The position numbers and the translations under genes were made by a program. A stretch of DNA of 64,000 nucleotides, from positions 92,182 through 156,181 of the forward strand of contig CALUKH010000003.1 in the NCBI GenBank assembly GCA_944321185.1. Direction: 5' to 3'. How positions within the stretch are numbered: position 1 is the first letter of the stretch; each line of letters opens with the position of its first letter. Source of the DNA: an uncultured Alistipes sp. GTDB lineage: Bacteria; Bacteroidota; Bacteroidia; Bacteroidales; Rikenellaceae. Of the stretch, positions 40,917-48,958 are shown piece after piece. The notes beneath the pieces were generated by a model. The model searched no databases and had not been told where the DNA came from. It saw only the letters and a program-made list of their open reading frames with translations.

Positions 40917-40947
40917 AACGGTCCGCAGTCGTGCGGGCCGTTTTTTT
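40917..40947 (+). terminator. Terminator of the beta-barrel gene
   Basis: AACGGTCCGCA / TGCGGGCCGTT with a 4-base loop (one G-U pair), followed by T. Confidence 0.85.
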
Positions 40948-40978
40948 GCGCGGAATAGATTCGAAGCCGATCCGGAAA

Positions 40979-41008
40979 TTGCACGGGGCGAATATTTCAC
41001 TATCTTTG
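40979..41008 (+). promoter_or_regulatory. Promoter of the TPM-lemA-EamA operon
   Basis: TTG (40979-40981), 19-base spacer, TATCTTTG (41001-41008). The first ATG follows after only 4 bases. Confidence 0.75.
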
Positions 41009-41012
41009 CGTC

Positions 41013-41942
41013 ATGGACAGAACGATGCGTCGAATCATACTTGCCGGGCTGTTGCTGGTGGCAACCTGGGGCGTGGCTGTGGCCCGGAGCTACCGTCTGG
41101 AGGAGATTCCGAACGTGCAGCGGCTCGACGCCCGGCGCTACGTGTCGAATCCCGACGGCATTCTTTCGCCGGAGGCGGTCGCACGGATCGATTCGATCTG
41201 CGGAGCGCTGCGCAGCCGCGGCGTGGCCGAGGTGGCCGTCGTGGCCGTGGACGACATTGCGGGGGGCGATACCTTCTCGTTTGCCATCGACCTGTTCCGG
41301 TCGTGGGGCGTGGGGTCGTCGCGCAGCAACAACGGACTGGGTATTCTGCTGGTCCGGGATCTGCGCGAGATCCGTTTCGTCACGGGGCCTGGCATCGAAG
41401 GGGTGCTGCCCGACGCCCTGTGCAAACGGATCCAGATGCAGCGCATGCTTCCCTACTTCCGGACGGGGGATTACAGCACGGGCATGGTCGCCGGTGTCGA
41501 AGCCGCGGCCCGGCTGTTGGCGGGTGGCGAACCCGACTGGGGACCTGCACAGGGGGATAATCTGCCGGCGTGGGCGATTCTGACGCTGATCGGCGGGGTC
41601 TTCGTGGTGGTTCCGTTGTTGCTGTGGCTGATCAACCGGCGGGCACCGCACCGCTGTCCCCATTGCGGCAAGCGGACCCTGAAGGAGGTTTCGCACCAGG
41701 TGTTGAACGTCACGCCCGAATACCGCGTCGAGGAGTGTGAGTTTGTCTGCTCGCATTGCGGCAAACGTTTCCGGAGACGCTTCCGCAGCTATCGCGACGA
41801 CCATTTCGGCGGTCCGGGCGGCGGCATGATCATCGGTGGCGGACTGGGCGGACTGGGCGGCGGCCGCTCGTCGGGCGGTGGATTCGGCGGTGGATTCGGT
41901 GGCGGATCGTTCGGCGGCGGAGGTGCCGGCTCCAATTGGTGA
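41013..41942 (+). CDS. TPM-domain (YgcG/Psb32-like) membrane protein with zinc ribbon
   Basis: 309 residues. Signal peptide, then a TPM domain (VSNPDGILSPEAVARIDSICGALRSRGVAEVAVVAVDDIAGGDTFSFAIDLFRSWGVGSSRSNNGLGILLVRDLREIRFVTGPGIEGVLPD, about 43-135), a membrane helix at about 188-207, and a cytoplasmic zinc ribbon (CPHCGK ... CSHCGK). It ends in a Gly/Ser-rich tail (about 265-309). TPM proteins are often encoded with LemA, as here, and may act in envelope stress; function remains unclear. The second ATG (41025, MRRIILAGLLLV) is the likelier start because the first lies only 4 bases from the -7 box. Confidence 0.87.
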   Translation: MDRTMRRIILAGLLLVATWGVAVARSYRLEEIPNVQRLDARRYVSNPDGILSPEAVARIDSICGALRSRGVAEVAVVAVDDIAGGDTFSFAIDLFRSWGVGSSRSNNGLGILLVRDLREIRFVTGPGIEGVLPDALCKRIQMQRMLPYFRTGDYSTGMVAGVEAAARLLAGGEPDWGPAQGDNLPAWAILTLIGGVFVVVPLLLWLINRRAPHRCPHCGKRTLKEVSHQVLNVTPEYRVEECEFVCSHCGKRFRRRFRSYRDDHFGGPGGGMIIGGGLGGLGGGRSSGGGFGGGFGGGSFGGGGAGSNW

Positions 41943-42026
41943 GTGCGGCTCGTCGGGCGGCGGATTCGGCGGACCGAGACGCAAACGTGCAAAAGAGATA
42001 CAATATTAAATAAAAAGATCGGAACG

Positions 42027-42602
42027 ATGAAAAAATTGATCTGGATCGGCGTGATCGCCGTAGTGGCCATCTTCTTTTATGTCTCCTACAACGGCCTGGT
42101 GAACAAGGACGAACGGGTCCGGAGCGCCTGGTCGAATGTCGAGACGCAGTATCAGCGGCGTGCGGACCTGATTCCGAATCTGGTCAATACGGTCAAGGGG
42201 TATGCCGCCCACGAGCAGCAGACCCTCTCCGAGGTGACTGAGGCGCGGACGCGTGCTACGTCGATCAACCTTACGGCCGACGATCTGACGCCCGAACGGC
42301 TGGCCGAATTCCAACAGGCCCAGGCCGGCGTGCGTTCGGCGCTGGGGCGGCTGATCGCCGTGGCGGAGAACTATCCCGACCTGAAGGCCAACCAGAATTT
42401 CCTCGAACTGCAGGCGCAGCTCGAAGGAACGGAAAACCGCATCACGGTATCGCGTCAGGACTTCAACCGCGCGGCCGAGATCTTCAACCGGACGGTGCGC
42501 CGTTTCCCGACGAACCTTGTCGCCGGCCTGTTCGGATTCGAACGCAAGCCCTATTTCGAGGCTGCGGAGGGGAGCGAAAAGGCTCCCGAGGTGAAGTTCT
42601 GA
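42027..42602 (+). CDS. lemA: LemA family protein
   Basis: 191 residues. One N-terminal membrane helix (MKKLIWIGVIAVVAIFFYVSYNGLV) and the LemA helical bundle: VRSAWSNVETQYQRRADLIPNLVNTVKGYAAHEQQTLSEVTEARTRA (about 32-78), then LIAVAENYPDLKANQNFLELQAQLEGTENRITVSRQDFNRAAEIFNRTVRRFPTNLVAGLFGF. These blocks define the family. The function of LemA is not firmly known. Located 84 bases after the TPM gene and 1 base before an EamA gene, in one transcription unit. Confidence 0.95.
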   Translation: MKKLIWIGVIAVVAIFFYVSYNGLVNKDERVRSAWSNVETQYQRRADLIPNLVNTVKGYAAHEQQTLSEVTEARTRATSINLTADDLTPERLAEFQQAQAGVRSALGRLIAVAENYPDLKANQNFLELQAQLEGTENRITVSRQDFNRAAEIFNRTVRRFPTNLVAGLFGFERKPYFEAAEGSEKAPEVKF

Positions 42603-42603
42603 G

Positions 42604-43593
42604 ATGCTCAGCGAACGTACCCGCGGCTATGTGCTGGGAGCCATAGCCGCCGCCAGTTACGGGCTGAATCCGCTCTTTGCACTGCCGCTCTACGGCGCGG
42701 GCATGGGAGCCGATTCGGTGCTGTTCTACCGCTATGTGCTGGCCGTGGTGATGCTCGGGGCGCTGATGCTCGTGCGGAGGCAGTCGTTTGCCATCCGGCG
42801 GCACGACATTCTGCCGCTGGCCGTCATGGGAGTCCTCTTTTCGGCCTCGTCGCTGCTGCTCTTCGAAAGCTACAACCTCATGGATGCCGGCATCGCCTCG
42901 ACGATCCTCTTCGTCTATCCGGTGATGGTGGCCGTGATCATGGCCGTGGGTTTCCACGAACGGGTCACCGCCGCAACGATCCTCTCCATCCTGCTGGCCT
43001 GTACGGGCATTTCGCTCCTCTACAAGGGGGGCGACGGTTCGACGCTCAACCTTACGGGCGTTCTGCTGGTCTTCCTTTCGGCGCTCTCCTATGCCATCTA
43101 CATCGTCGCGATCAACCGCTCGTCGCTGCGGAATCTCCCGACCGAAAAACTGACGTTCTACTGTTTGGTCTTCGGGTCGTTGGTTTATGTCGTGCGGCTG
43201 CGGGGCTGCACCGAACTGCAGGCGATCCCTTCGGCCTGGATGTGGGTGAATGCCGTCTCGCTGGCTCTGTTCCCGACGATCATCTCGCTGGTGACGATGG
43301 CCGGCGCCATCCGGCGGATCGGCTCTACGCCGACGGCCATTCTCGGGGCGCTGGAGCCCGTCACGGCGCTGTTTTTCGGCGTGGTGGTCTTCGGTGAGGC
43401 CTTCACGCTGCGCATCGGCGTGGGGGTGGTGCTGATTCTGGTGGCCGTGACGCTGATCATCGCCGGATCGTCGCTGCATCTCCCCACTTCGGTCTCCCAT
43501 CTGGCCCGGTGGATGCGGCGTCCGCATCTGCCGCGCTGGGCCGTACGGTGGGCGCGACGCCTCCCGCTGCCGCATCTGCACCATCGTCGCTGA
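42604..43593 (+). CDS. EamA-domain (DMT superfamily) transporter
   Basis: 329 residues, ten helices in two EamA repeats, with RGYVLGAIAAASYGLNPLFALPLYGAGMGADSVLFYRYVLAV at the start and LGALEPVTALFFGVVVFGEAFTLRIGVGVVLILVAVTLII in the second repeat (E-P-V...E signature). The C-terminal 40 residues are Arg/His/Pro-rich and cytoplasmic, an extension not usual for the family. Substrate unknown. One base after lemA, hence likely translationally coupled; terminated by a strong bidirectional hairpin. Confidence 0.87.
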   Translation: MLSERTRGYVLGAIAAASYGLNPLFALPLYGAGMGADSVLFYRYVLAVVMLGALMLVRRQSFAIRRHDILPLAVMGVLFSASSLLLFESYNLMDAGIASTILFVYPVMVAVIMAVGFHERVTAATILSILLACTGISLLYKGGDGSTLNLTGVLLVFLSALSYAIYIVAINRSSLRNLPTEKLTFYCLVFGSLVYVVRLRGCTELQAIPSAWMWVNAVSLALFPTIISLVTMAGAIRRIGSTPTAILGALEPVTALFFGVVVFGEAFTLRIGVGVVLILVAVTLIIAGSSLHLPTSVSHLARWMRRPHLPRWAVRWARRLPLPHLHHRR

Positions 43594-43611
43594 ACCTTTG
43601 CCGAGGAATTG

Positions 43612-43653
43612 AAAAGGCGATCGCCGGGTGAAATGCCCGGCGATCGCCTTTTT
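43612..43653. terminator. Bidirectional terminator
   Basis: AAAAGGCGATCGCCGGG and its exact complement with a 7-base loop and T-run; sits between the convergent EamA and TonB-receptor-like genes. Confidence 0.92.
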
Positions 43654-43672
43654 CGTGGCCCGTCACGAGGGG

Positions 43673-46063
43673 TCAGAATCCCGATCCGGAATCCTTCGAG
43701 AGCCGTTTGCGATCCTCGGCCGAAGCGGCCTCGACGGAGCGCTTCTCGAAGGCCTTGCCGCTGCGGAAGCTCCACGTCACTCCGAATCGGCACTGAATCT
43801 TGCCCCAGGCCTGGCTGATGCTGACCGCGCGGGTGAATCCTTCGCCGTCGGCCCCGACCTGCTGCCCCCGGTCGAGGATGTTGCGCACGGAGAGGGTGAC
43901 GAGGAACTGCTCGCCGAACCGCTTCTTGACCCCGGCCTGCAGCATGTGGTTCGGCATCACGCGGATGTTGCCCAGATCGATGCGCCCCTGGTAGGCGTAC
44001 GAACAGTCGATGTAGAAACGGGCCGGCAGCGTGAAGGTGGTCGAGGCATTGGCGAAGAGCCAGTTGAAGGATTGCTTCGGGCCGTGCTGCTCGACGCGTT
44101 GTCCGCGGCGCATGTAGAAGCCGTTGAGAATGAGCTGCCACCAGCGTGTCAGTTGGAACGGCAGGTTGACCGAGGCGTAGTAGCTCGACGTGGCGTCGAA
44201 ATTGACCCAGTCGATGCGGAGCATCTCCGGGTTGTCGGGGTCGGTGAGGATCGACTGCTGGATCTCGCCGTCGACGATCTGCACGCCTCCCGTGAGGGAG
44301 TATCGGTGGGCCAGCACGACGGTCAGGCTCAGATCGTGCCGGAAGGCCGGATCGAGCGACGGATTGCCTGTCTGATAGGTGTAGTCGGAGATCTGCGAAC
44401 GCTGCGGGTTGAGGTGCCAGAAGTTCGGGCGCTGGATCGTGCGGGCGTATTGCAGCACGAGCGAATGGCCCTGCTTGGGGGCAAGCGCCCAGGAGAGGTT
44501 GGCGTTGGGGAAGAGCGAAACGTAATTCTGCCGCAGCCCGACGCTTTTGCCGTGGGTGAAGGTGTATTCGGCGCGCAGTCCGGCCGTGAGGCTCCAGCGT
44601 CCCAGACGGGTTGAGGCGGTGGCATAGGCTGCCGCGATGTTTTCCGCGTAGTTGACCGCGTAGCTCTGGTCGTCGTTGCGCAGCCAGGCGTCGTCGTTGC
44701 GGTATTCGTAGAGGGCCTCGTTGCGCATGTCGTTGCGCGTGTATTTGGCCCCGGCCTTGAGGGTCCATCGCGACGAGAGGTGCTTCTCGAGGGCCAGCGT
44801 GGCGGTCGTCACGTCGTAGATGCTCGTCGAGGCGTCGCGGTAGAGTGAATCGACGGCCGTATTGCCCGCGGTGATGCGGCTCGAATTGTCGTTCCCCGCA
44901 TCGGTGTTGTGGCGCGTGTAGTCGGCCAGCAGCTTGAGGGTCGAACCGAGCGTATCGAGGCGGTGGATGTAGTTGAACGTGGCGGTGAGGTTGTTGAGGC
45001 GGTTGTGGTTGTCGAAGCGGCTTCGGGTATTGACAGCCTCGACGCCGTCGCTCAGATCGGTCGAGGTGGTCGTGGGGCCCCACGTGCCGTTGTGCCATCC
45101 GGAGAGTTCGGCACCGAGGCTGTTCTTCGCATCGATCTCGAAGAGGGCCCCCGCATTGAGGCCGTAGTTGCGCCGGTTGGTGATGGCCTCGGAGAGGGCC
45201 GTCAGGCTCTTGCCGGCCGTGTCGTAGCGGGTGGTTTCGTCGGAGAGCATCCGCTCCCGCCCGAGCGATCCCCAGGCCGAGGCGTAGAAATCGAGCCTTC
45301 CGGCATGGAGGTTGAAGTTGGCCGCGGGATCGTACATACGGATGTAGCCGCTCTGCGTGGTGTTGAAGGCGACCGAGCCGTTCAGCCCGTTTTCGCGGCG
45401 CTTGCGGAGGGTGATGCGGATAACGCCCGACGAGGTGTTGGCGTCGTAATCGGCCCCGGTGACCGGGACGACCTCGATCTTCTGGATCTGCTCGGCGCGC
45501 AGCGACCGCAGGTAGGTGAGCAGCTGTTCGTTGTCCATCTTCAGTTCGCGATCGTTGATAAAGACCTTCGAACCGCTTTTGCCGTTGATCGAGATCTTTT
45601 CGCCGTCGATCCAGACGCCGGGGGCCTGTTCGAGCAGTTCGATGCCGTCCTTGCCGATGGCGGCGGGGGCGTTGGCCACGTCGACGACGAAGCGGTCGGC
45701 CTCGCGCCGCACGAGCCGTGCCGAGACAACGACCCCTTCGATGCGGGTCGAGGAGTTTCGCAGAACGGTCTCGCCCAGATCGCTCTCCGTACCGATGCGC
45801 ACGGGGCGCTCGACGGGATCCATCCCGACGTATTGGACCCGCAGGATGTATTCGCCCGGTGCGGCCTGCACCTCGAAACGACCGTCGGCATCGGTGGCCA
45901 TGCCGGCCACCTGCTGCTGGTTCTTCATCAGGACGACCGTGGCGTATTCGATCGGTTTGCCCTGTTCGTCGACGACGCGTCCGTGAGCGGGGGAGAGCCT
46001 TGCGGCCGAGACCCGGGCCAGGGCCAGGAGGAGTGCCGCAATCAGAAAAATCCACTTTTTCAT
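43673..46063 (-). CDS. TonB-dependent receptor-like outer membrane protein (OMP beta-barrel family)
   Basis: 796 residues. Signal peptide of about 20 residues, carboxypeptidase-regulatory-like domain (GRVVDEQGKPIEYATVVLMKNQQQVAGMATDADGRFEVQAAPGEYILRVQYVGM, about 28-82), a plug-like region (VVSARLVRREADRFVVDVAN...LLEQAPGVWIDGEKISINGKSGSKVFINDREL...IEVVPVTGADYDANTSSGVIRITLRK, about 111-222), then a large barrel. No TonB box is obvious. This architecture is the receptor class without SusD partner, whose substrates are mostly unknown (peptides, metals). Promoter box 48 bases upstream. A huge frame on the same strand in another phase is a codon-bias artefact. Confidence 0.88.
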   Translation of the reverse strand: MKKWIFLIAALLLALARVSAARLSPAHGRVVDEQGKPIEYATVVLMKNQQQVAGMATDADGRFEVQAAPGEYILRVQYVGMDPVERPVRIGTESDLGETVLRNSSTRIEGVVVSARLVRREADRFVVDVANAPAAIGKDGIELLEQAPGVWIDGEKISINGKSGSKVFINDRELKMDNEQLLTYLRSLRAEQIQKIEVVPVTGADYDANTSSGVIRITLRKRRENGLNGSVAFNTTQSGYIRMYDPAANFNLHAGRLDFYASAWGSLGRERMLSDETTRYDTAGKSLTALSEAITNRRNYGLNAGALFEIDAKNSLGAELSGWHNGTWGPTTTSTDLSDGVEAVNTRSRFDNHNRLNNLTATFNYIHRLDTLGSTLKLLADYTRHNTDAGNDNSSRITAGNTAVDSLYRDASTSIYDVTTATLALEKHLSSRWTLKAGAKYTRNDMRNEALYEYRNDDAWLRNDDQSYAVNYAENIAAAYATASTRLGRWSLTAGLRAEYTFTHGKSVGLRQNYVSLFPNANLSWALAPKQGHSLVLQYARTIQRPNFWHLNPQRSQISDYTYQTGNPSLDPAFRHDLSLTVVLAHRYSLTGGVQIVDGEIQQSILTDPDNPEMLRIDWVNFDATSSYYASVNLPFQLTRWWQLILNGFYMRRGQRVEQHGPKQSFNWLFANASTTFTLPARFYIDCSYAYQGRIDLGNIRVMPNHMLQAGVKKRFGEQFLVTLSVRNILDRGQQVGADGEGFTRAVSISQAWGKIQCRFGVTWSFRSGKAFEKRSVEAASAEDRKRLSKDSGSGF

Positions 46064-46110
46064 CTTGCCTGTGTCGGGTTTTGGCAGAATGTGCTGTTAA
46101 CTTTACGTTA

Positions 46111-46118
46111 CAAAGATA
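46111..46118 (-). promoter_or_regulatory. -7 box TATCTTTG for the TonB-receptor-like gene
   Basis: Perfect TAnnTTTG on the minus strand, 47 bases before the ATG at 46063, within an AT-rich block (46085-46190). Confidence 0.65.
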
Positions 46119-46259
46119 TATGAAAATAATTATACTTTGCTATACATAGTACTTATTTTTCAAAGAAAATTGCGATACATATATATTATGGGGCCTGATC
46201 GGGAAAAATTTGTTGAAAAAACGTCGCTCGGAGGGGTAGGAAACCCGGGAAATAATGAT

Positions 46260-46267
46260 TAAATTTG
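46260..46267 (+). promoter_or_regulatory. -7 box TAAATTTG for plsC-parE-parC-aroK-murI
   Basis: Perfect TAnnTTTG, 60 bases before the plsC ATG at 46328. Confidence 0.6.
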
Positions 46268-46327
46268 CAGGATGATAAGCCCTCCGGACCTGTTCCGGAA
46301 CTTTTGGTAACGGAAAACAACCGCCTT

Positions 46328-47056
46328 ATGTTGAGCGCATTGTATTACATCTTTCTGGTGCTGCTGTGCACCGTGTTCATGATCCTGTCGGCCGTGGCGC
46401 TGGTGGTCTGCTACCCCTTCGACCGGGGTCGGCGCGTGGTGCATGAGTTGTCGCGGATCCTGGTTCGCATCTTCTTCTTCATCCCGCTGCGCTGGCGGCA
46501 GCGGGTCGTGGGGCGCGAACTGATCGATCGGCGCAAGCAGTACGTCATCGTGATCAACCACAACACGGTGATCGACATCCCGACGCTGTACTACCTGCCG
46601 CTCAACTTCCGCTGGGTCTCGAAGCGCGAGGTCTTCAAGGTGCCCTTCTTCGGGCAGTACCTGGTGCTTCATGGCGACATCTGCATCGACCGCGGCCGTG
46701 CGACCGAAGCCCTCGAACAGATGCTGCACAAGGGCAAGGAGTGGATCTCGCGCGGAGCATCGATCGCCATCTTCCCCGAGGGCACCCGCTCGAAGGACGG
46801 GGAGATCCACCGGTTCAAGGCCGGCGCCTTCACGCTGGCCCGCGAGGCGGGCGTGGATATCCTCCCGGTGGTGATGGACGGCACGCGCACGCTGATCCGC
46901 AAGAACCTGCTCTTCAACTGGGGCAACCGAATCACGATCCGGGTCCTGCCTCCGATCCCGGCCGCAAAGGTGGCCGCGACGGATCCCCACGAGTTGATGA
47001 CCGAGGTGCATGACACGATGTGTGCGGCGCTGGCCGAGATTCGCCAACAACGTTAG
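46328..47056 (+). CDS. 1-acyl-sn-glycerol-3-phosphate acyltransferase (PlsC-like)
   Basis: 242 residues. N-terminal membrane helix (LYYIFLVLLCTVFMILSAVALVVC), then LPLAT motifs: HX4D at His78-Asp83 (NHNTVIDIP), the glycerol-phosphate-binding FPEGTRS (about 154-160), and FKAGAFTLAREAGVDILPVVMDG with the conserved Pro. Acylates lysophosphatidic acid to phosphatidic acid at the inner membrane. Start at the ATG 46328; the apparent longer frame begins with a TTG inside the promoter. Gene is 3 bases ahead of parE; a plsC-topoisomerase order is seen in other Bacteroidota to my knowledge. Confidence 0.9.
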   Translation: MLSALYYIFLVLLCTVFMILSAVALVVCYPFDRGRRVVHELSRILVRIFFFIPLRWRQRVVGRELIDRRKQYVIVINHNTVIDIPTLYYLPLNFRWVSKREVFKVPFFGQYLVLHGDICIDRGRATEALEQMLHKGKEWISRGASIAIFPEGTRSKDGEIHRFKAGAFTLAREAGVDILPVVMDGTRTLIRKNLLFNWGNRITIRVLPPIPAAKVAATDPHELMTEVHDTMCAALAEIRQQR

Positions 47057-47059
47057 ACT

Positions 47060-48952
47060 ATGGCAGATTTACTCAATACGAACACGAACAACAACAATTA
47101 CGGCGACGACGCGATCCGTACGCTCACGCCGCGCGAACACGTGCGGCTGCGCCCCGGCATGTACATCGGCAAGCTGGGCGACGGCTCGCAGCCCGACGAC
47201 GGTATCTACGTGCTGATCAAGGAGGTGACCGACAACTCGATCGACGAGTACATGAACGGTTTCGGCCACCAGATCGACATCACGGTCAGCGAGGGAATGG
47301 TGACGGTGCGCGACTACGGACGCGGCATTCCGCTCAATTCGCTCTCGGCGGCCGTGAGCGTGATGAATACCGGCGGCAAGTACGACGACGATGAGGAGGG
47401 GGCCGCCTTCAAGAAGACGGTCGGTCTGAACGGTGTGGGCGTCAAGGCCGTGAACTACCTCTCGAGTCAGTTCTGGGCACGATCGATCCGCGACGGCGAG
47501 GCCCATACGGTCTACTTCGAGAAAGGCCTCGAACAGAGCGACCGCTGGGAGAGCGGCCTCGAGGAGAAAAACGGTACGGAGATCCGTTTCCGGGTCGACG
47601 AGGAGGTCTTCGGCCCCTACAGCTACAACCTCGAGTATGTCGAACAGCTCGTGCGCAACTATACCTACTTGAACCGCGGGCTGACGATCCGTCTGAACGG
47701 CAAGTCCTATGTGTCGAAGAACGGTCTGCTGGATCTCCTGAACGAGAACATGTCCGAAGAGCCGCTCTATCCGCCGATTCACCTGCTAGGTGAGGACATC
47801 GAGGTGGCGCTGACCCACGGCACGGGCTACGGCGAAAGCTGCTATTCGTTCGTCAACGGACAGTATACGACCCAGGGCGGTACGCACCAGGCGGCCTTCC
47901 GCGAGGCCATCGCCAAGACCATCCGCGAATTCTACCACAAGAATTACGACCCGGCCGACATCCGCACGTCGCTCATCGGCGCCATCTCGATCAAGGTGTC
48001 GAGCCCGATCTTCGAGTCGCAGACCAAGACGAAGCTCGGCTCGAAGGAGATGTCGAAGTCGGGTCCGACGATCCGCAACTTCGTGCTGGACTTCCTGGGC
48101 AAACACCTCGATGATTACCTGCACAAACACCCCGAAACGGCGCAGATCCTGCAACGGAAGATCGTCGAGAACGAGAAGGAGCGCAAGGCCATCTCGGGCG
48201 TGCAGAAGAAGGCCCGCGAAACGGCCAAGAAGGTGTCGCTCAACAACCGCAAGCTGCGCGACTGCAAGATCCACCGCACGGACAAGAACGAACTGGCCGA
48301 ACAGTCGATGATCTTCATCACGGAGGGTAATTCGGCCTCGGGATCGATCACCAAGAGCCGCGACGTGCGCACGCAGGCGGTCTTCTCGCTGCGCGGCAAA
48401 CCGCTCAACTGCTTCGGGCTGACCAAGAAGGTGGTCTACGAGAACGAGGAGTTCAACCTGCTGCAGGCGGCACTGAACATCGAGGAGGATATGGACAACC
48501 TGCGCTACAACAAGGTGGTCATAGCGACGGATGCCGATGTCGACGGCATGCACATCCGGCTGCTGATGATGACCTTCTTCCTGCAGTTCTTCCCCGACGT
48601 GATCCGCCAGGGACACCTGTTCGTACTGCAGACGCCGCTCTTCCGCGTGCGCAACAAGCGGGAGACGCTCTACTGCTACTCGGAGGAGGAGCGGCTGCGG
48701 GCTATCGCAAAGCTGGGCGCCACGGCGGAGATCACGCGATTCAAAGGTCTGGGCGAGATCTCGCCCGACGAGTTCCGGGAGTTCATCGGCGAGAACATGC
48801 GGCTCGACATGGTGCGCATCACGAAGGACGACCCGATCCACGACCTGCTGGAGTTCTACATGGGCAAGAATACCTACGAACGTCAGGGTTTCATTATCGA
48901 CAATCTGCGCATCGAGGAGGATCTCGTGGAGCAGGATCTGAAAATCAGCTGA
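47060..48952 (+). CDS. parE: DNA topoisomerase IV subunit B
   Basis: 630 residues, GHKL ATPase and TOPRIM domains. GHKL motifs: [18 protein letters not shown] (Bergerat N box), VRDYGRGIP, and [16 protein letters not shown] (G box/ATP lid). [22 protein letters not shown] (catalytic Glu of the EGDSA-like motif; here EGNSA) and [20 protein letters not shown] (DxD). C terminus [13 protein letters not shown]...MRLDMVRI is standard. Pairs with the adjacent ParC-like subunit to decatenate chromosomes. Length is at the short end for GyrB/ParE, which fits ParE. Confidence 0.92.
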   Translation: MADLLNTNTNNNNYGDDAIRTLTPREHVRLRPGMYIGKLGDGSQPDDGIYVLIKEVTDNSIDEYMNGFGHQIDITVSEGMVTVRDYGRGIPLNSLSAAVSVMNTGGKYDDDEEGAAFKKTVGLNGVGVKAVNYLSSQFWARSIRDGEAHTVYFEKGLEQSDRWESGLEEKNGTEIRFRVDEEVFGPYSYNLEYVEQLVRNYTYLNRGLTIRLNGKSYVSKNGLLDLLNENMSEEPLYPPIHLLGEDIEVALTHGTGYGESCYSFVNGQYTTQGGTHQAAFREAIAKTIREFYHKNYDPADIRTSLIGAISIKVSSPIFESQTKTKLGSKEMSKSGPTIRNFVLDFLGKHLDDYLHKHPETAQILQRKIVENEKERKAISGVQKKARETAKKVSLNNRKLRDCKIHRTDKNELAEQSMIFITEGNSASGSITKSRDVRTQAVFSLRGKPLNCFGLTKKVVYENEEFNLLQAALNIEEDMDNLRYNKVVIATDADVDGMHIRLLMMTFFLQFFPDVIRQGHLFVLQTPLFRVRNKRETLYCYSEEERLRAIAKLGATAEITRFKGLGEISPDEFREFIGENMRLDMVRITKDDPIHDLLEFYMGKNTYERQGFIIDNLRIEEDLVEQDLKIS

Positions 48953-48958
48953 TGAATT

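Noticed and set aside
43185-46055. 956-codon minus-strand frame over the TonB-receptor-like gene
   Set aside because: Same strand, shifted phase; Arg/Pro/Gly/His-rich translation without motifs, while the 796-residue frame has signal peptide and domains.
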